DNA of 64,000 nt from SAR86 cluster bacterium. GTDB taxonomy: Bacteria > Pseudomonadota > Gammaproteobacteria > Magnimaribacterales > TMED112. The notes under the pieces were generated by a model. The model did no database searches. It was not told the DNA's origin and was given only the letters and a program-made list of their open reading frames with translations. Both the position numbers and the translations under genes were made by a program. This document shows, in pieces, positions 1 through 9,141 of this stretch (its first letter is position 1; every line of letters starts with the position of its first letter). The DNA lies in contig CP097967.1 in assembly GCA_023703535.1 (NCBI GenBank), positions 600,543 to 664,542 of the forward strand, written 5' to 3'.

Positions 1-368
1 TAAATTTTGCCAAGCTTAATTTTTGATTTGGTCACAGCTTCAATATGACGTTTAATTACGTTTTTAACTTCAGAAATATTCTCAAATTTCTTATGCACTA
101 AAGAACCAAGAAACAATTTCATTGATTTTGATTCAATAGTATTTTTTGAGGTGCAATTAAGGCTTATTGATAATTCGTTATGGTGAGAATTGTTTTTCTT
201 ATCTATCCAAAGAAGCTCATGAATATTCCAAACATCATCACCCTTAATCTTACTGAAATCTGTCTTTTCAAAAACTCCTTTACGTTGTTCTGTTCTTGAA
301 ATCGGAAATAATACTTTTGGATCGAATTTTTTGGGAGCTGCTACCTTTTTACCAAGGGGTCCTTTCAT
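1..368 (-). CDS. queF: NADPH-dependent 7-cyano-7-deazaguanine reductase QueF, N-terminal part
   Basis: The minus-strand frame from an ATG at 368 stays open to the window edge, giving about 122 residues. It reads like the N-terminal half of the long (E. coli-type, about 280 aa) QueF: an early PLG segment, then DVWNIHELLWID and NTIESKSMKLFLGS, which match the E. coli DIWTLYELSWL and NLIESKSFKLYLNS blocks. QueF reduces preQ0 to preQ1 in queuosine tRNA modification. In this family the N-terminal T-fold half carries the ESKS element; the catalytic Cys half would lie outside the window. The start codon shares one base with the stop of the upstream permease (TAATG), so the gene is probably the distal member of the yadG-yadH run. 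Confidence 0.86.
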   Translation of the reverse strand, partial: MKGPLGKKVAAPKKFDPKVLFPISRTEQRKGVFEKTDFSKIKGDDVWNIHELLWIDKKNNSHHNELSISLNCTSKNTIESKSMKLFLGSLVHKKFENISEVKNVIKRHIEAVTKSKIKLGKI

Positions 369-1141
369 TATTCTTTTGTTCCTACACCTCTAACAAGCAA
401 AGTGTAAGCAATTACCGAGAAAAGAAAGGTAAAGAACAGTATCAATACAAACCCTTGCATAGGGTCTATTTCTGAGCTTCCTAACATTGCAAATCTAAAG
501 AAATTTACAATGTAGAGAATTGGATTAAGTTTTGAGATAAATTGCCATTCAGATGTGAGAATCTCAATTGAGTAGAATATGCCTCCCAAATAGATGAGTG
601 GTGTCAGTATGAAAGTAGGCACAATACTTATATCATCGAAATTCTTCGCAAAAATGCCGTTTATTAAACCAAGAACAGAAAACAAAAGTGAAGTTAGAAA
701 AACTGAAAAGATTGTGAGCAAAAGATTATCGATAGTAATCTGAACAAAGAATATGCTTACAAAAATAACTACCAACCCAACAATAAATCCTCGAACAATC
801 CCTCCTGAAATAAAGCCAAGTAATACTGCCCAATTAGGCATAGGAGAAATTATTATCTCTTCTAAAGCTTTTTGAAATTTAGCACCATAAAAACCTGAAG
901 CAACATTGCCATAGGCGTTGGTTATAACCGAAAGCATTATTAGACCTGGTACCATAAATTCAATGTAAGATAAGCCTTCATAGCCAGGCATCTCACCTAT
1001 TCTTCTACCTATAAGTTGACCAAAAATTAAGAAATACAAAGCTGTAGTAATTGCCGGTGGGACAATAGTTTGAATCCAAATCCTAAAGATTCTCCTAACT
1101 TGGTAATTAGAAAGTGTAATTAACGCTCTAAGATTAATCAT
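368..1141 (-). CDS. yadH: ABC-2 type exporter permease YadH
   Basis: This 257-residue integral membrane protein has about six hydrophobic segments. It follows E. coli YadH closely along its length, for example IWIQTIVPPAITTALYF, VPGLIMLSVITNAYGNVAS and FDDISIVPTFILTPLIYLGG. It should form the membrane half of an ABC-2 exporter with the ATPase encoded just upstream; the substrate of YadGH is not firmly established. The coding regions overlap by 8 bp (1134-1141), which suggests translational coupling. The ATG at 1141 fits the family N-terminus. Confidence 0.92.
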   Translation of the reverse strand: MINLRALITLSNYQVRRIFRIWIQTIVPPAITTALYFLIFGQLIGRRIGEMPGYEGLSYIEFMVPGLIMLSVITNAYGNVASGFYGAKFQKALEEIIISPMPNWAVLLGFISGGIVRGFIVGLVVIFVSIFFVQITIDNLLLTIFSVFLTSLLFSVLGLINGIFAKNFDDISIVPTFILTPLIYLGGIFYSIEILTSEWQFISKLNPILYIVNFFRFAMLGSSEIDPMQGFVLILFFTFLFSVIAYTLLVRGVGTKE

Positions 1142-2048
1142 TTTTAGTAGTCAGCCTTATAAATAGTTCTTCTAGTCTATTGGTTTGGTTTTTAATATTT
1201 GTAATCTTTAATTTTTTAATTTCTTGCTCAGCAAAGAGATCATTTAAAGTTTTATCTTTAGGAATTTTTACAGCAAGTTTATTTTCATCCTCTCTTTCAG
1301 AATAAAAATTAGTTAACTTAAATTTGTCCTCAATATGATTGGAAGTTTCTATTACATAAAATTGATCATCTAATTTAGATAAAAGTTTGTTCATAGTTGT
1401 GTTCTCTATGATTTCACCATTATCTATGATGGCTATTTTTTTACACAGACTTTCCGCTTCCTCAAGATAATGAGTTGTTAAAATTATTGTAGTGCCTTTT
1501 TTATTTATCTCTTTTAAAAAGTCCCAAAGAATTCTTCTAAGCTCAATATCAACACCAGCTGTTGGTTCGTCTAGAATAAGAAGTTCTGGCTCATGAATAA
1601 GTGCTTTAATAATCATGACCCTTCTTTTTTGTCCACCAGAAAGCATTCTGGCTTGTTCGTCTTTTTTATCCCAAAGGCCAAGTTTTTTTAGATATTTTTC
1701 TGTACGTTCTTTAGCAACTTTATAAGGAACTCCATAAAAACCTGCTTGAGTAACAATAATATCGAAGACTTTTTCAAACTGTGAGAAGTTAAACTCTTGA
1801 TTAACGACTCCCAACTTTAGTTTTGCTGAATTAAAGTCTTCATCAACATCAATACCGCATATTTTTAAACTACCCTCATTTTTGACCACTAGAGAAGAAA
1901 TGATACCAATGGTAGTTGATTTACCAGCTCCATTAGGACCAAGAAGTGCAAAAAAATCACCCTTCTCAACAGATAAATCTATTCCTTTTAAGGCTGTTAC
2001 ATCATTATTGTAGGTTTTTTTAAGGTTTTTAATTTCTAGAGCTTTCAT
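1134..2048 (-). CDS. yadG: ABC transporter ATP-binding protein YadG
   Basis: This 304-residue ABC ATPase has Walker A GPNGAGKST at residues 37-45, the LSGGQ signature at 136-140, Walker B LLILDEP at about 156-162 and a switch His in TTHYLEEAE. A C-terminal extension of about 80 residues is typical of the drug/polysaccharide-export type. It is the nucleotide-binding partner of the YadH permease encoded immediately downstream with an 8-bp overlap. Its start ATG shares a base with the stop of the upstream VWA gene (TAATG), so all genes from moxR to queF probably lie on one transcript. Confidence 0.93.
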   Translation of the reverse strand: MKALEIKNLKKTYNNDVTALKGIDLSVEKGDFFALLGPNGAGKSTTIGIISSLVVKNEGSLKICGIDVDEDFNSAKLKLGVVNQEFNFSQFEKVFDIIVTQAGFYGVPYKVAKERTEKYLKKLGLWDKKDEQARMLSGGQKRRVMIIKALIHEPELLILDEPTAGVDIELRRILWDFLKEINKKGTTIILTTHYLEEAESLCKKIAIIDNGEIIENTTMNKLLSKLDDQFYVIETSNHIEDKFKLTNFYSEREDENKLAVKIPKDKTLNDLFAEQEIKKLKITNIKNQTNRLEELFIRLTTKND

Positions 2049-3229
2049 TAATGCTTCTTGGATAAATAACTTACTGCGTTTGATATTCCGCTTATTGTTA
2101 ATGGGAACATTTTTTGATCCATCAAGTTATTTATCATTTTTATAGTGGAAGTGTAATCCCAATGATCTTCATGAACAGGATTTAACCATGCTGTTTTATA
2201 AAAATGGCCTGTGACTTTATTTATCCAACTTTCTCCAGATTCTTTATTCCAGTGTTCAATACTTCCTCCAGGATTTGTCAGTTCATAAGGTGCCATGCTA
2301 GCGTCACCTACAAAAATAACTTTATGGTTTTTTCCAAATTTATTAAGAATATTTTGTGTATTGATTCTATTTTCATTTCTTCTGTAATTGTCTTTCCAAA
2401 CAGATTCATAAACGCAATTATGGAAATAATAATATTCAAGATTTTTAAACTCAGACTTGGCTGCAGAAAAGAGCTCTTCACAAACTTTTACAAAAGGATC
2501 CATAGAGCCGCCAACATCAAAGAATACAATAAGGTTAATGTCGTTCATTTTTTCACGAATATACTCAAGCTCTAAATAACCCGCATTTTTTGCTGTACTT
2601 TTAATAGTAGTATCTAAATCAAATTCAAAGTTTTCACTTTTTCTTGTCATTTTGCGTAACTTTCTTAAGGCAATTTTTATATTTCTTGTACCAAGCTGAA
2701 GGGAATCATCTAAATTTTTAAAGTCTCTTGCTTCCCATACTTTGGCTGCCATTCCTTTATTTGATTTACCACCTACCCTAATACCATTAGGATGATGACC
2801 ATCGTTCCCGAAAGGAGAAGTCCCGGCTGTCCCAATCCATTTTGAACCACCATGATGATGCTTCTCTTGCTCTTCTAGTCGTTTTTTGAATTCTTTCATT
2901 AGATTCTCCAGTCCGCCTAAATCTTTTATTTTTTTAAGCTCCTCCTCAGTAAGTTCTTTTTCAAACTGCTTTCTAAGCCAATCATCAGGAATCATCATTT
3001 TAAAAATATCATCGAGGTTCTCTACACCTTTGAAAAAGATGTCAAAAGCTCTATCAAACTTGTCAAAATATTTTTCGTCTTTAACTAAAATTGTTCGAGA
3101 GAGATAGTAAAAATCATCCCAATCAGCGAAGGCTAAGTTTTTATCCAATGCTTTCAGAAGGTCTAAAAATTCTTTTAAAGTAGCAGGAACGCCATAATTT
3201 CTTACTGTGCTAAAAAGATTTATTAACAT
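2048..3229 (-). CDS. VWA-domain protein, CoxE-like partner of MoxR ATPase
   Basis: This 393-residue soluble protein has no signal peptide. The N-terminal 120 residues are charged and helical, followed by a His/Gly-rich linker (HHHGG at 124-128). A C-terminal von Willebrand A-type domain carries a MIDAS-like D238-x-G240-x-S242 in FFDVGGSMD. Proteins of this type (VWA/CoxE group) are regularly encoded beside MoxR AAA+ ATPases and are thought to act with them in metal insertion or complex maturation. Here the pairing is explicit: the start at 3229 shares one base with the moxR stop. The client complex is not evident; the neighbours are an ABC exporter and queF. Confidence 0.85.
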   Translation of the reverse strand: MLINLFSTVRNYGVPATLKEFLDLLKALDKNLAFADWDDFYYLSRTILVKDEKYFDKFDRAFDIFFKGVENLDDIFKMMIPDDWLRKQFEKELTEEELKKIKDLGGLENLMKEFKKRLEEQEKHHHGGSKWIGTAGTSPFGNDGHHPNGIRVGGKSNKGMAAKVWEARDFKNLDDSLQLGTRNIKIALRKLRKMTRKSENFEFDLDTTIKSTAKNAGYLELEYIREKMNDINLIVFFDVGGSMDPFVKVCEELFSAAKSEFKNLEYYYFHNCVYESVWKDNYRRNENRINTQNILNKFGKNHKVIFVGDASMAPYELTNPGGSIEHWNKESGESWINKVTGHFYKTAWLNPVHEDHWDYTSTIKMINNLMDQKMFPLTISGISNAVSYLSKKH

Positions 3230-4068
3230 TATGATTCTCTTCTTGTCATAAATGCCAATCTCTGTAAGAGTTCGACATCCTGCTCATTTTTAAGAAGAGC
3301 TCCATAAAGTGGAGGTAAAAGTTCTTTATCTTTTTTCGCAATTAATTCTTGGGCTAGATCATCAGAAACAATGAGTTTTAACCAGTCTATTAATTCAGAT
3401 GTTGTAGGCTTTTTCTTTAAGCCTGGTACTTTCCTAACATCAAAAAACATATCGAGAGATTTCTTAAGAAGGTTCTTCTTGATCTTAGGAATATGTACAT
3501 TAATGATACTTTCAAGAACTGCTCTATCAGGAAAAGCAATAAAATGGAAAAAACATCTTCTTAAAAAAGCATCAGGTAAATCTTTCTCATTGTTAGAAGT
3601 GATAATTACAAGCGGACGTTTCTTAGCTTTTATTGTTTTATCTAATTCGTAGCAATAAAATTCCATTCTATCTAACTCTTGTAGAAGATCATTTGGAAAC
3701 TCGATGTCGGCTTTATCAACCTCATCAACTAATAAAACCACCTGCTCATCGGAATCGAATGCATCCCAAAGTTTGCCTTTTTTTATGTAATTTTTAATAT
3801 CTTTAACTTTTTCATTTCCAAGCTGTGAATCTCTCAATCTTGATACTGCATCGTACTCGTATAGACCTTGTGAAGCTTTGGTTGTAGATTTAATATGCCA
3901 TTCAATAAGCCTTAACCCAAGTGACTTAGCGACTTCAACTGCAAGCATTGTTTTACCTGTACCCGGCTCCCCTTTCACTAGGAGTGGCTTTTCTAGATTT
4001 AAAGCTGCATCAACCGCTAATTTGAGGTCTTCAGTAGCAATATAGTTTTTTGTTCCTTGGAATCTCAT
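3229..4068 (-). CDS. MoxR-family AAA+ ATPase
   Basis: This protein is about 279 residues from the ATG at 4068 (MRFQGTKNYIATEDL), which matches the usual start of this MoxR subfamily. A longer reading from a TTG at 4092 adds eight residues and looks less likely. Walker A GEPGTGKT lies at residues 33-40, Walker B is VVLLVDEVDKAD, and a sensor-1-like TSNNEKDLPDAFLRRC follows. MoxR ATPases are chaperone-like and work with VWA-domain proteins; the next gene is such a protein with a one-base overlap. The start is separated from the divergent tatD by only about 36 bp, which must hold both promoters. Confidence 0.88.
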   Translation of the reverse strand: MRFQGTKNYIATEDLKLAVDAALNLEKPLLVKGEPGTGKTMLAVEVAKSLGLRLIEWHIKSTTKASQGLYEYDAVSRLRDSQLGNEKVKDIKNYIKKGKLWDAFDSDEQVVLLVDEVDKADIEFPNDLLQELDRMEFYCYELDKTIKAKKRPLVIITSNNEKDLPDAFLRRCFFHFIAFPDRAVLESIINVHIPKIKKNLLKKSLDMFFDVRKVPGLKKKPTTSELIDWLKLIVSDDLAQELIAKKDKELLPPLYGALLKNEQDVELLQRLAFMTRRES

Positions 4069-4104
4069 TTCGACTAGGTTAGAGTTTACCAAAATATATT
4101 AGAA

Positions 4105-4887
4105 ATGGTATTAGCAGACGCTTGTTTTAACATTACACACTCCTCTTTTAAAGAAAACTTTGAGGATATTCTTAATGAATCTAAAAAATTAGGAGTCGGT
4201 CATTTCTTTTGCCCTGCAGCAGAGAAAAAAGATATTGATAAAGTTATTAAATTTTCTTCTATTTACAAAGAAATTAGCTGTGGTATTGGAATACATCCAC
4301 ATCATGCTAATGAATTAGATGCCGAGTTATTAATGAAACTAGAAACTTTAATCAATCAGGAGGATATAACAGCAATTGGTGAAATAGGCCTAGATTACTA
4401 CAGGGATTTTCAGCAAAAAATTACCCAACAAGAATCATTCGAGGAGCAGTTAAAATTAGCCTCTGATCATAAAATGCCTGTTTTCCTTCATAACAGGGAG
4501 GCATTTAAAGACTTCTACAGCATATTAAAGAAATATTTTTCTAATTTACCTGGTGGCATTGTTCATTGTTTTACAGGCAGTAAAAGCGAATTAGTATCTT
4601 TCTTAGATTTAGGACTGTACATTGGAATCACTGGATGGGTTTGCGATGAACGCAGAGGAGCAGACTTAAATTCATTATTAAAATTTATTCCTAAAGATAG
4701 ATTAATTATTGAAACCGATGCTCCTTATCTGATACCAAGAAATTTAAAATCTAAAACAAAACATAACATCAATACGCCTATGAATCTGCCTCATATTGCG
4801 GAACATATTGCTAATGTTCGTGGTGAAAATGTTATTGAAATGGCTGAATATACTACTGAAAATTTTAAGAATTTATTTACTTTGTAA
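4105..4887 (+). CDS. tatD: TatD-family metal-dependent hydrolase (3'-5' DNase)
   Basis: This 260-residue TIM-barrel metallohydrolase has the TatD motifs GIGIHPHHA, AIGEIGLDYYR, VFLHNREA, IVHCFTGS and IETDAPYLIPR. The segment YIGITGWVCDERRGA is nearly the same as in E. coli TatD, and the N-terminus lacks the HxH motif seen in YcfH/YjjV, as in TatD itself. That makes TatD proper the best call. TatD degrades DNA 3'-5' and has been linked to oxidative damage repair. It stands alone on the plus strand, and its last 15 bp overlap the end of the convergent RND transporter gene. Confidence 0.92.
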   Translation: MVLADACFNITHSSFKENFEDILNESKKLGVGHFFCPAAEKKDIDKVIKFSSIYKEISCGIGIHPHHANELDAELLMKLETLINQEDITAIGEIGLDYYRDFQQKITQQESFEEQLKLASDHKMPVFLHNREAFKDFYSILKKYFSNLPGGIVHCFTGSKSELVSFLDLGLYIGITGWVCDERRGADLNSLLKFIPKDRLIIETDAPYLIPRNLKSKTKHNINTPMNLPHIAEHIANVRGENVIEMAEYTTENFKNLFTL

Positions 4888-7137
4888 GTCTAAGATTCTT
4901 GGTAATAGATATATTGAAAGGAACATTGCAAAGAAGATAGCTATTCCAGAGAAAACCCCAAATAATATCGTTGGATTAAAGTTTGAAAAAAGGAAAACAA
5001 GAAAGCCCATAATTATTGTAGACCCAGTTATAAGAATTGCCCTGCCTGCGGAGAGAAGTGTTTTCTTTTCATCATTCTCTTTTAAATACCTCCAAGCAAA
5101 ATGTATTGCATAATCTACTGACATTCCAACACATATTGATGCAATAGTTATTGTCATAATATCTAAAGGGATGTTTAAAATACTCATTGACGACATAACC
5201 ACACCAACTGAAATAGAAGGTATAAACATGACTGAAAAACCTACCAACAGAGATCTAAAAAGAAAAGAAACCATCAAGAAGATTGAAACCAAGACAAAAC
5301 TTAGTGTTTTTATTTGTGAAGAAAAAAGACTTTGAAGCAAATTGTTATACAAAACACCTAAACCGGTAATCTGATAATCAATTTCAGTACCTTCAAAATT
5401 CTTTTGAAGAATTTCATCTATTGAATTGATTAGTTCGTTTCTATTCAGATTTGGACTTGAATCTATAGTTCTTGCAAAAATTTTAGTGCTTTTCTCTGTT
5501 TCATCAATAAATGTCTCTAAAACTTTTTGAGCTCTCTCGCTATCTAATAATGAATTTCTTACAAAGGCTAATTCTAAATCTCCAAGAGGCTGATTATTAT
5601 TTAAATTTTGTGCAAGCTCAATGCCATTTGCAATGCTCAAAACCTTACCCAGTTCATCAATTTTAGAAACTTCATTTTGAACCTTTTGAAGTTTGTCCAT
5701 ATTGTCTTTTTTCCACCAGTATTTTGCGGTTTCTGAGTTCTCACTAAAAAAGAGATCCTCTTCATCAACTTCTTCTATTGCCTCAGGCAAAGAAAGAATA
5801 ATATCAAAAGGAGTTGTACCACCAAGATTTTTATCAATCGTCTCCATTCCCTTATATATTTCAGTTTCTTTGTTGAAATAATCGATAAATTTATTTTCTA
5901 CTTTTAAATTAGTTGGTAGATAAATTATCAATGGTATAAAAATCAGCAAAAATGGGATCCAGGCTTTTTTAATAAATCCTTTGCTTTGCACATAACCATT
6001 GTTGTATACGAAATCTGCAATATTTTTTTGTGTAATACTTTTTATATTTTTAAGCTCTAGTGCCAATGGTATAAATAAAAATGAGCTCAAAAGATTTAAA
6101 AGCACTCCTACACTCATCATTTTTCCAAAATCAATTACCGGCTTGATATCACTCAAGATTAAGGAGGCAAAACCTACTATTGTAGTTAATGCTGTAAAAA
6201 GACATGGCATGAAAATATCTGATAAAGATTTGCTAGTGGAAATGTTTTTATCTACATCTGTTTGTACTTTAGCAAGTATATGAATTGAAATTGCAATAGA
6301 TGTTATGAGCAACAAAGCTAAAAAATTTGATGAAACTATACTTATTGGCCAATCCATTAACCCCATTACCCCAATACTTATAAACATAACTATCAATGCA
6401 TTTAAAAGTATTATGGTTACAGGCCAAAAATCTCTAAATATTAAATAAAGAAAAATAAAGAAAACTAAAATAGTAATAGTTCCAAAAGTAATGACATCAT
6501 TTTTAATAAAGTTAATCGTGTCAAAAACTATCATTGATGGTCCTGCAAGATTTATATTGAAATTTTTAAATGTCTCAATCTCTGATCTTATATCGATAAC
6601 TGTTTGGTCATAATTATCTTTTCCATCGAGATTAATTTGAAACGCAAGTGTTTTGCCGTCTTTACTTATTACTAGTTCACTAAAAATAGGACTATCTATT
6701 AATTCTTGTTTAGCTAGAGAAAGGTTTAACTCGTCTTCGAGCAAATACTTATCATTAGATGCTGATTTGATTAGTGATAATTTAGGTTGTTCAAGTATTG
6801 GAGCATCAAAAACTGAAACAACACTATCAACTCCCTCAATTACTTGAATTTTGTCTCTGAGATTTTGCAGATTTTGCAAATTATCAAGAGTAAAAATTTC
6901 ATTTGAAGACTGTATTGCAAGTATTAAAAAATCAGATGAGCCAAAATCATCGTTGGTTTGTTCGTATATTTGATAATCAACATCGTTATCAAGAATCAAA
7001 GTCTCTGAAGAAGCATCGAATCTGAAATTATTAATACCTAGAGAACTGCAAAATATAGCAAGCAAAATTATTGCCGAATAAAAAAATTTTCTGTCCTTTA
7101 TAGAATTAAAGTAATTTGAAACTAATTTTTTGAACAT
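4873..7137 (-). CDS. RND superfamily (MMPL-type) exporter
   Basis: This 754-residue membrane protein has the layout of COG1033-type RND exporters: one N-terminal TM helix, a large extracytoplasmic loop, a block of five to six TM helices (about 210-360), then the same pattern repeated. SIAISIHILAK in the first half and SVDYAIHFAWRYLKE in the second are characteristic TM segments. It is about half the size of tripartite RND pumps and needs no adaptor or outer-membrane partner here, so lipid or hydrophobic cargo is a guess only. Its start overlaps the bolA stop by 16 bp and its end overlaps convergent tatD. Confidence 0.85.
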   Translation of the reverse strand: MFKKLVSNYFNSIKDRKFFYSAIILLAIFCSSLGINNFRFDASSETLILDNDVDYQIYEQTNDDFGSSDFLILAIQSSNEIFTLDNLQNLQNLRDKIQVIEGVDSVVSVFDAPILEQPKLSLIKSASNDKYLLEDELNLSLAKQELIDSPIFSELVISKDGKTLAFQINLDGKDNYDQTVIDIRSEIETFKNFNINLAGPSMIVFDTINFIKNDVITFGTITILVFFIFLYLIFRDFWPVTIILLNALIVMFISIGVMGLMDWPISIVSSNFLALLLITSIAISIHILAKVQTDVDKNISTSKSLSDIFMPCLFTALTTIVGFASLILSDIKPVIDFGKMMSVGVLLNLLSSFLFIPLALELKNIKSITQKNIADFVYNNGYVQSKGFIKKAWIPFLLIFIPLIIYLPTNLKVENKFIDYFNKETEIYKGMETIDKNLGGTTPFDIILSLPEAIEEVDEEDLFFSENSETAKYWWKKDNMDKLQKVQNEVSKIDELGKVLSIANGIELAQNLNNNQPLGDLELAFVRNSLLDSERAQKVLETFIDETEKSTKIFARTIDSSPNLNRNELINSIDEILQKNFEGTEIDYQITGLGVLYNNLLQSLFSSQIKTLSFVLVSIFLMVSFLFRSLLVGFSVMFIPSISVGVVMSSMSILNIPLDIMTITIASICVGMSVDYAIHFAWRYLKENDEKKTLLSAGRAILITGSTIIMGFLVFLFSNFNPTILFGVFSGIAIFFAMFLSIYLLPRILDLQSK

Positions 7138-7418
7138 GGTGGAGAAGCTGCAAATTCATTTGATTCATCCCATTCTGACTTTGTCTTCGCAATAATAGAT
7201 ATTGCATGAATTGTTTTTACTACTTCAGGAATTTTTGAATATACATGCTTATGTCTTTGAACTAAGCTTTCATCAACAAAATCATCTGAAACAATTATTA
7301 TTTTTATATGTGATAAATCTCCAGAATAATTTGAATGATTTGGGCTTTCGTTGATTACTTCACAATGATTAAGCTTGAAGCCCTCTTCAAGCATATTTTT
7401 AATATCGTCAATCGTCAT
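7122..7418 (-). CDS. bolA: BolA-family protein
   Basis: This small 98-residue protein has the BolA fold motifs in order: an N-terminal helix (IKNMLEEGFK), a HSNYSGDLSHIKIIIVSDDF strand region, a RHKHVYSKI helix, and IHAISII ahead of a C-terminal EFAASPPC. The closing ASPPC sequence and length match canonical BolA of about 100 aa rather than the shorter IbaG type. BolA proteins bind monothiol glutaredoxins and [2Fe-2S] clusters and affect morphology and stress responses. It overlaps both neighbours (rhomboid by 11 bp, RND exporter by 16 bp), so it is within one minus-strand transcript. Confidence 0.87.
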   Translation of the reverse strand: MTIDDIKNMLEEGFKLNHCEVINESPNHSNYSGDLSHIKIIIVSDDFVDESLVQRHKHVYSKIPEVVKTIHAISIIAKTKSEWDESNEFAASPPCSKN

Positions 7419-8148
7419 CTTTTTTTCTTAACCCAGAAGTTCTATTTTTTCTAAAAAATGGAATGTCTCTCTCCTCCACCTCTTCAAAATCAGCATATAT
7501 TCTAGCTTTAGTTCCTCTAAAAAAATACTTAATTGCAATATACCCAAATACAAAACCGCCAATATGAGCAAAATAAGCGACCCCATCTGAACTTGATCCT
7601 GTTGCATTTATAAGTTGAGTTATTATCCAGAAGCCTATCACTATGCTTGCTGGAACCTTGATCGTTTGAATGAAGATTATGAACCACATAAATACATTGA
7701 TTCTTGCCTTTGGATATAGAACAAAATAAGCACCCATAATTCCTGCGATACATCCACTTGCTCCAATCATTGGTACGTCTAGACCTCTAGAAAATATTGC
7801 TTGAAAAAATGCTGCAGCTATTCCTCCCAAGAAGTAAAAAATAATATATTTAGTTCTTCCTAAATAATTTTCGATATTGTCTCCGTATATATGAAGAACA
7901 AGCATATTGAACGCAAAATGCATGAAACCTCCATGTAAAAATGCAGATGTAAAAATGGTATGTAAATTTACTAATTCAAAAAAAGCTGAAGGCCTTACTC
8001 CAAATGAATCTATAAGCAATTGATTTGACTGTGGCGATAAAAGCATTTGAAAAATAAATACTATTAAATTGATACCGATTAAGGCCCAAGTTACCACAGG
8101 CTTTCTTACTGTTGGGTTTTCGTCAGAAAATGGTAAAAAAACAAACAT
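7408..8148 (-). CDS. Rhomboid-family intramembrane serine protease
   Basis: This 246-residue protein has six or more hydrophobic segments. The catalytic dyad is visible: Ser131 in the GASG motif (IGASGCIAGIMGAY) and His195 in YFAHIGGFVFGY. The LHGGFMHFAFNMLVL segment (about 71-85) is the usual rhomboid HxxxHxxxN-type region. A charged C-terminal tail with RKNRTSGLRKKDDD follows. Rhomboids cleave transmembrane segments inside the bilayer; substrates cannot be read from sequence. The gene starts two bases from the stop of the glycosyltransferase gene and ends inside bolA, so it is co-transcribed. Confidence 0.91.
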   Translation of the reverse strand: MFVFLPFSDENPTVRKPVVTWALIGINLIVFIFQMLLSPQSNQLLIDSFGVRPSAFFELVNLHTIFTSAFLHGGFMHFAFNMLVLHIYGDNIENYLGRTKYIIFYFLGGIAAAFFQAIFSRGLDVPMIGASGCIAGIMGAYFVLYPKARINVFMWFIIFIQTIKVPASIVIGFWIITQLINATGSSSDGVAYFAHIGGFVFGYIAIKYFFRGTKARIYADFEEVEERDIPFFRKNRTSGLRKKDDD

Positions 8149-9141
8149 CTACTTAATAGAAACTAGTGACTCAATAAATTGATCGGTTGATACATCCCAT
8201 GTATATTTTTTTGCTGATTTAACTACCTTTGTTCTATCAACTTTTAAAGCTCTCTCCACAGCCATACTTAAATCCTTTTTATCTAATGAACCATTCTCAC
8301 CTTCAATAACAATATCTTTTGGTCCTGTAACATCGAATCCAGCAATTGGAGTTCCACAAGCAAGAGCTTCAATTAAAACAATGCCAAATGTATCTGTCTT
8401 CGAAGGAAAAACAAAACATGCTGCATCCCTGTAAATATTTGCGAGTTCTTTGCCTTTTTTGTAACCAAGAAAATCAACCTCTTTGTATTTCCTTTTAAAT
8501 TTATTCAACATCGGGCCTCCACCTACTACTACTTTTTTAAGACTTGTTTCCATCTTTAAAAATTCTTCGATATTTTTTTCTATTGCAACTCTCCCGACAT
8601 ATAAAAGGTAGTTTCCTTTTCCCCCTTTTTTATCTGGATAAAATACCTCTTCATCAAACCCTCTAGACCAAAGCACTAAATCATTAAAACCATCTTTTTT
8701 TAATTCTTTCATATGACTTTTAGTATTAACCAAAGTATTAATAGCTGAATTATGGAACCATTTTAAAAGGCCCTTTGTAACATCAAGTCCAATATTAAAT
8801 CTCTCATACACATACTCAGGAAATTTGGTATGAATTGCAGAACTGTAGGGAATTTTATGCTCTAGACAATAATGCCTTCCAGTTAAACCCAAAGGCCCTT
8901 CAACAGAAATATGAATATAATCAGGATCGGATTTCTGTATTTTTTTCTTTAGGTCCCAAAAGTTCCATGCAACAGATATTTCTGGATAATTAGGCAAAGG
9001 AAAGGTATGAAATAATCCTGGATGTATAACATCTACCTTGTATCCTCTCTCTTTGAGTTTTTTAACAATGGTAGTCATAGTGACAACAACTCCATTCACT
9101 TGTGGTTCCCAAGCGTCAGTGATTATCAAAATTTTACTCAT
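8149..9141 (-). CDS. GT4 glycosyltransferase, Agt-like lipid glycosyltransferase candidate
   Basis: This is a GT-B fold glycosyltransferase of about 330 residues. The N-terminal ITDAWEPQVNGVVVTMTTI and the later FHTFPLPNYPEI resemble the GT4 group that includes sulfolipid/glycolipid synthases and the marine and rhizobial Agt enzymes. The donor-binding half has YVGRVAIEKNIEEFL and FPSKTDTFGIVLIEALACGTP with the E(x)7E element. The ATG at 9141 is preferred over a TTG at 9153; it overlaps the amidohydrolase stop by 8 bp. A PlcP-type metallophosphoesterase lies two genes upstream in the same operon. That pairing supports a role in making glycolipids from diacylglycerol, which is inference from context. 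Confidence 0.76.
   Translation of the reverse strand: MSKILIITDAWEPQVNGVVVTMTTIVKKLKERGYKVDVIHPGLFHTFPLPNYPEISVAWNFWDLKKKIQKSDPDYIHISVEGPLGLTGRHYCLEHKIPYSSAIHTKFPEYVYERFNIGLDVTKGLLKWFHNSAINTLVNTKSHMKELKKDGFNDLVLWSRGFDEEVFYPDKKGGKGNYLLYVGRVAIEKNIEEFLKMETSLKKVVVGGGPMLNKFKRKYKEVDFLGYKKGKELANIYRDAACFVFPSKTDTFGIVLIEALACGTPIAGFDVTGPKDIVIEGENGSLDKKDLSMAVERALKVDRTKVVKSAKKYTWDVSTDQFIESLVSIK

Noticed and set aside
1-368. preQ1 riboswitch associated with queF
   Set aside because: queF begins inside the stop codon of yadH, so there is no leader to hold one, and none was seen upstream of the operon.
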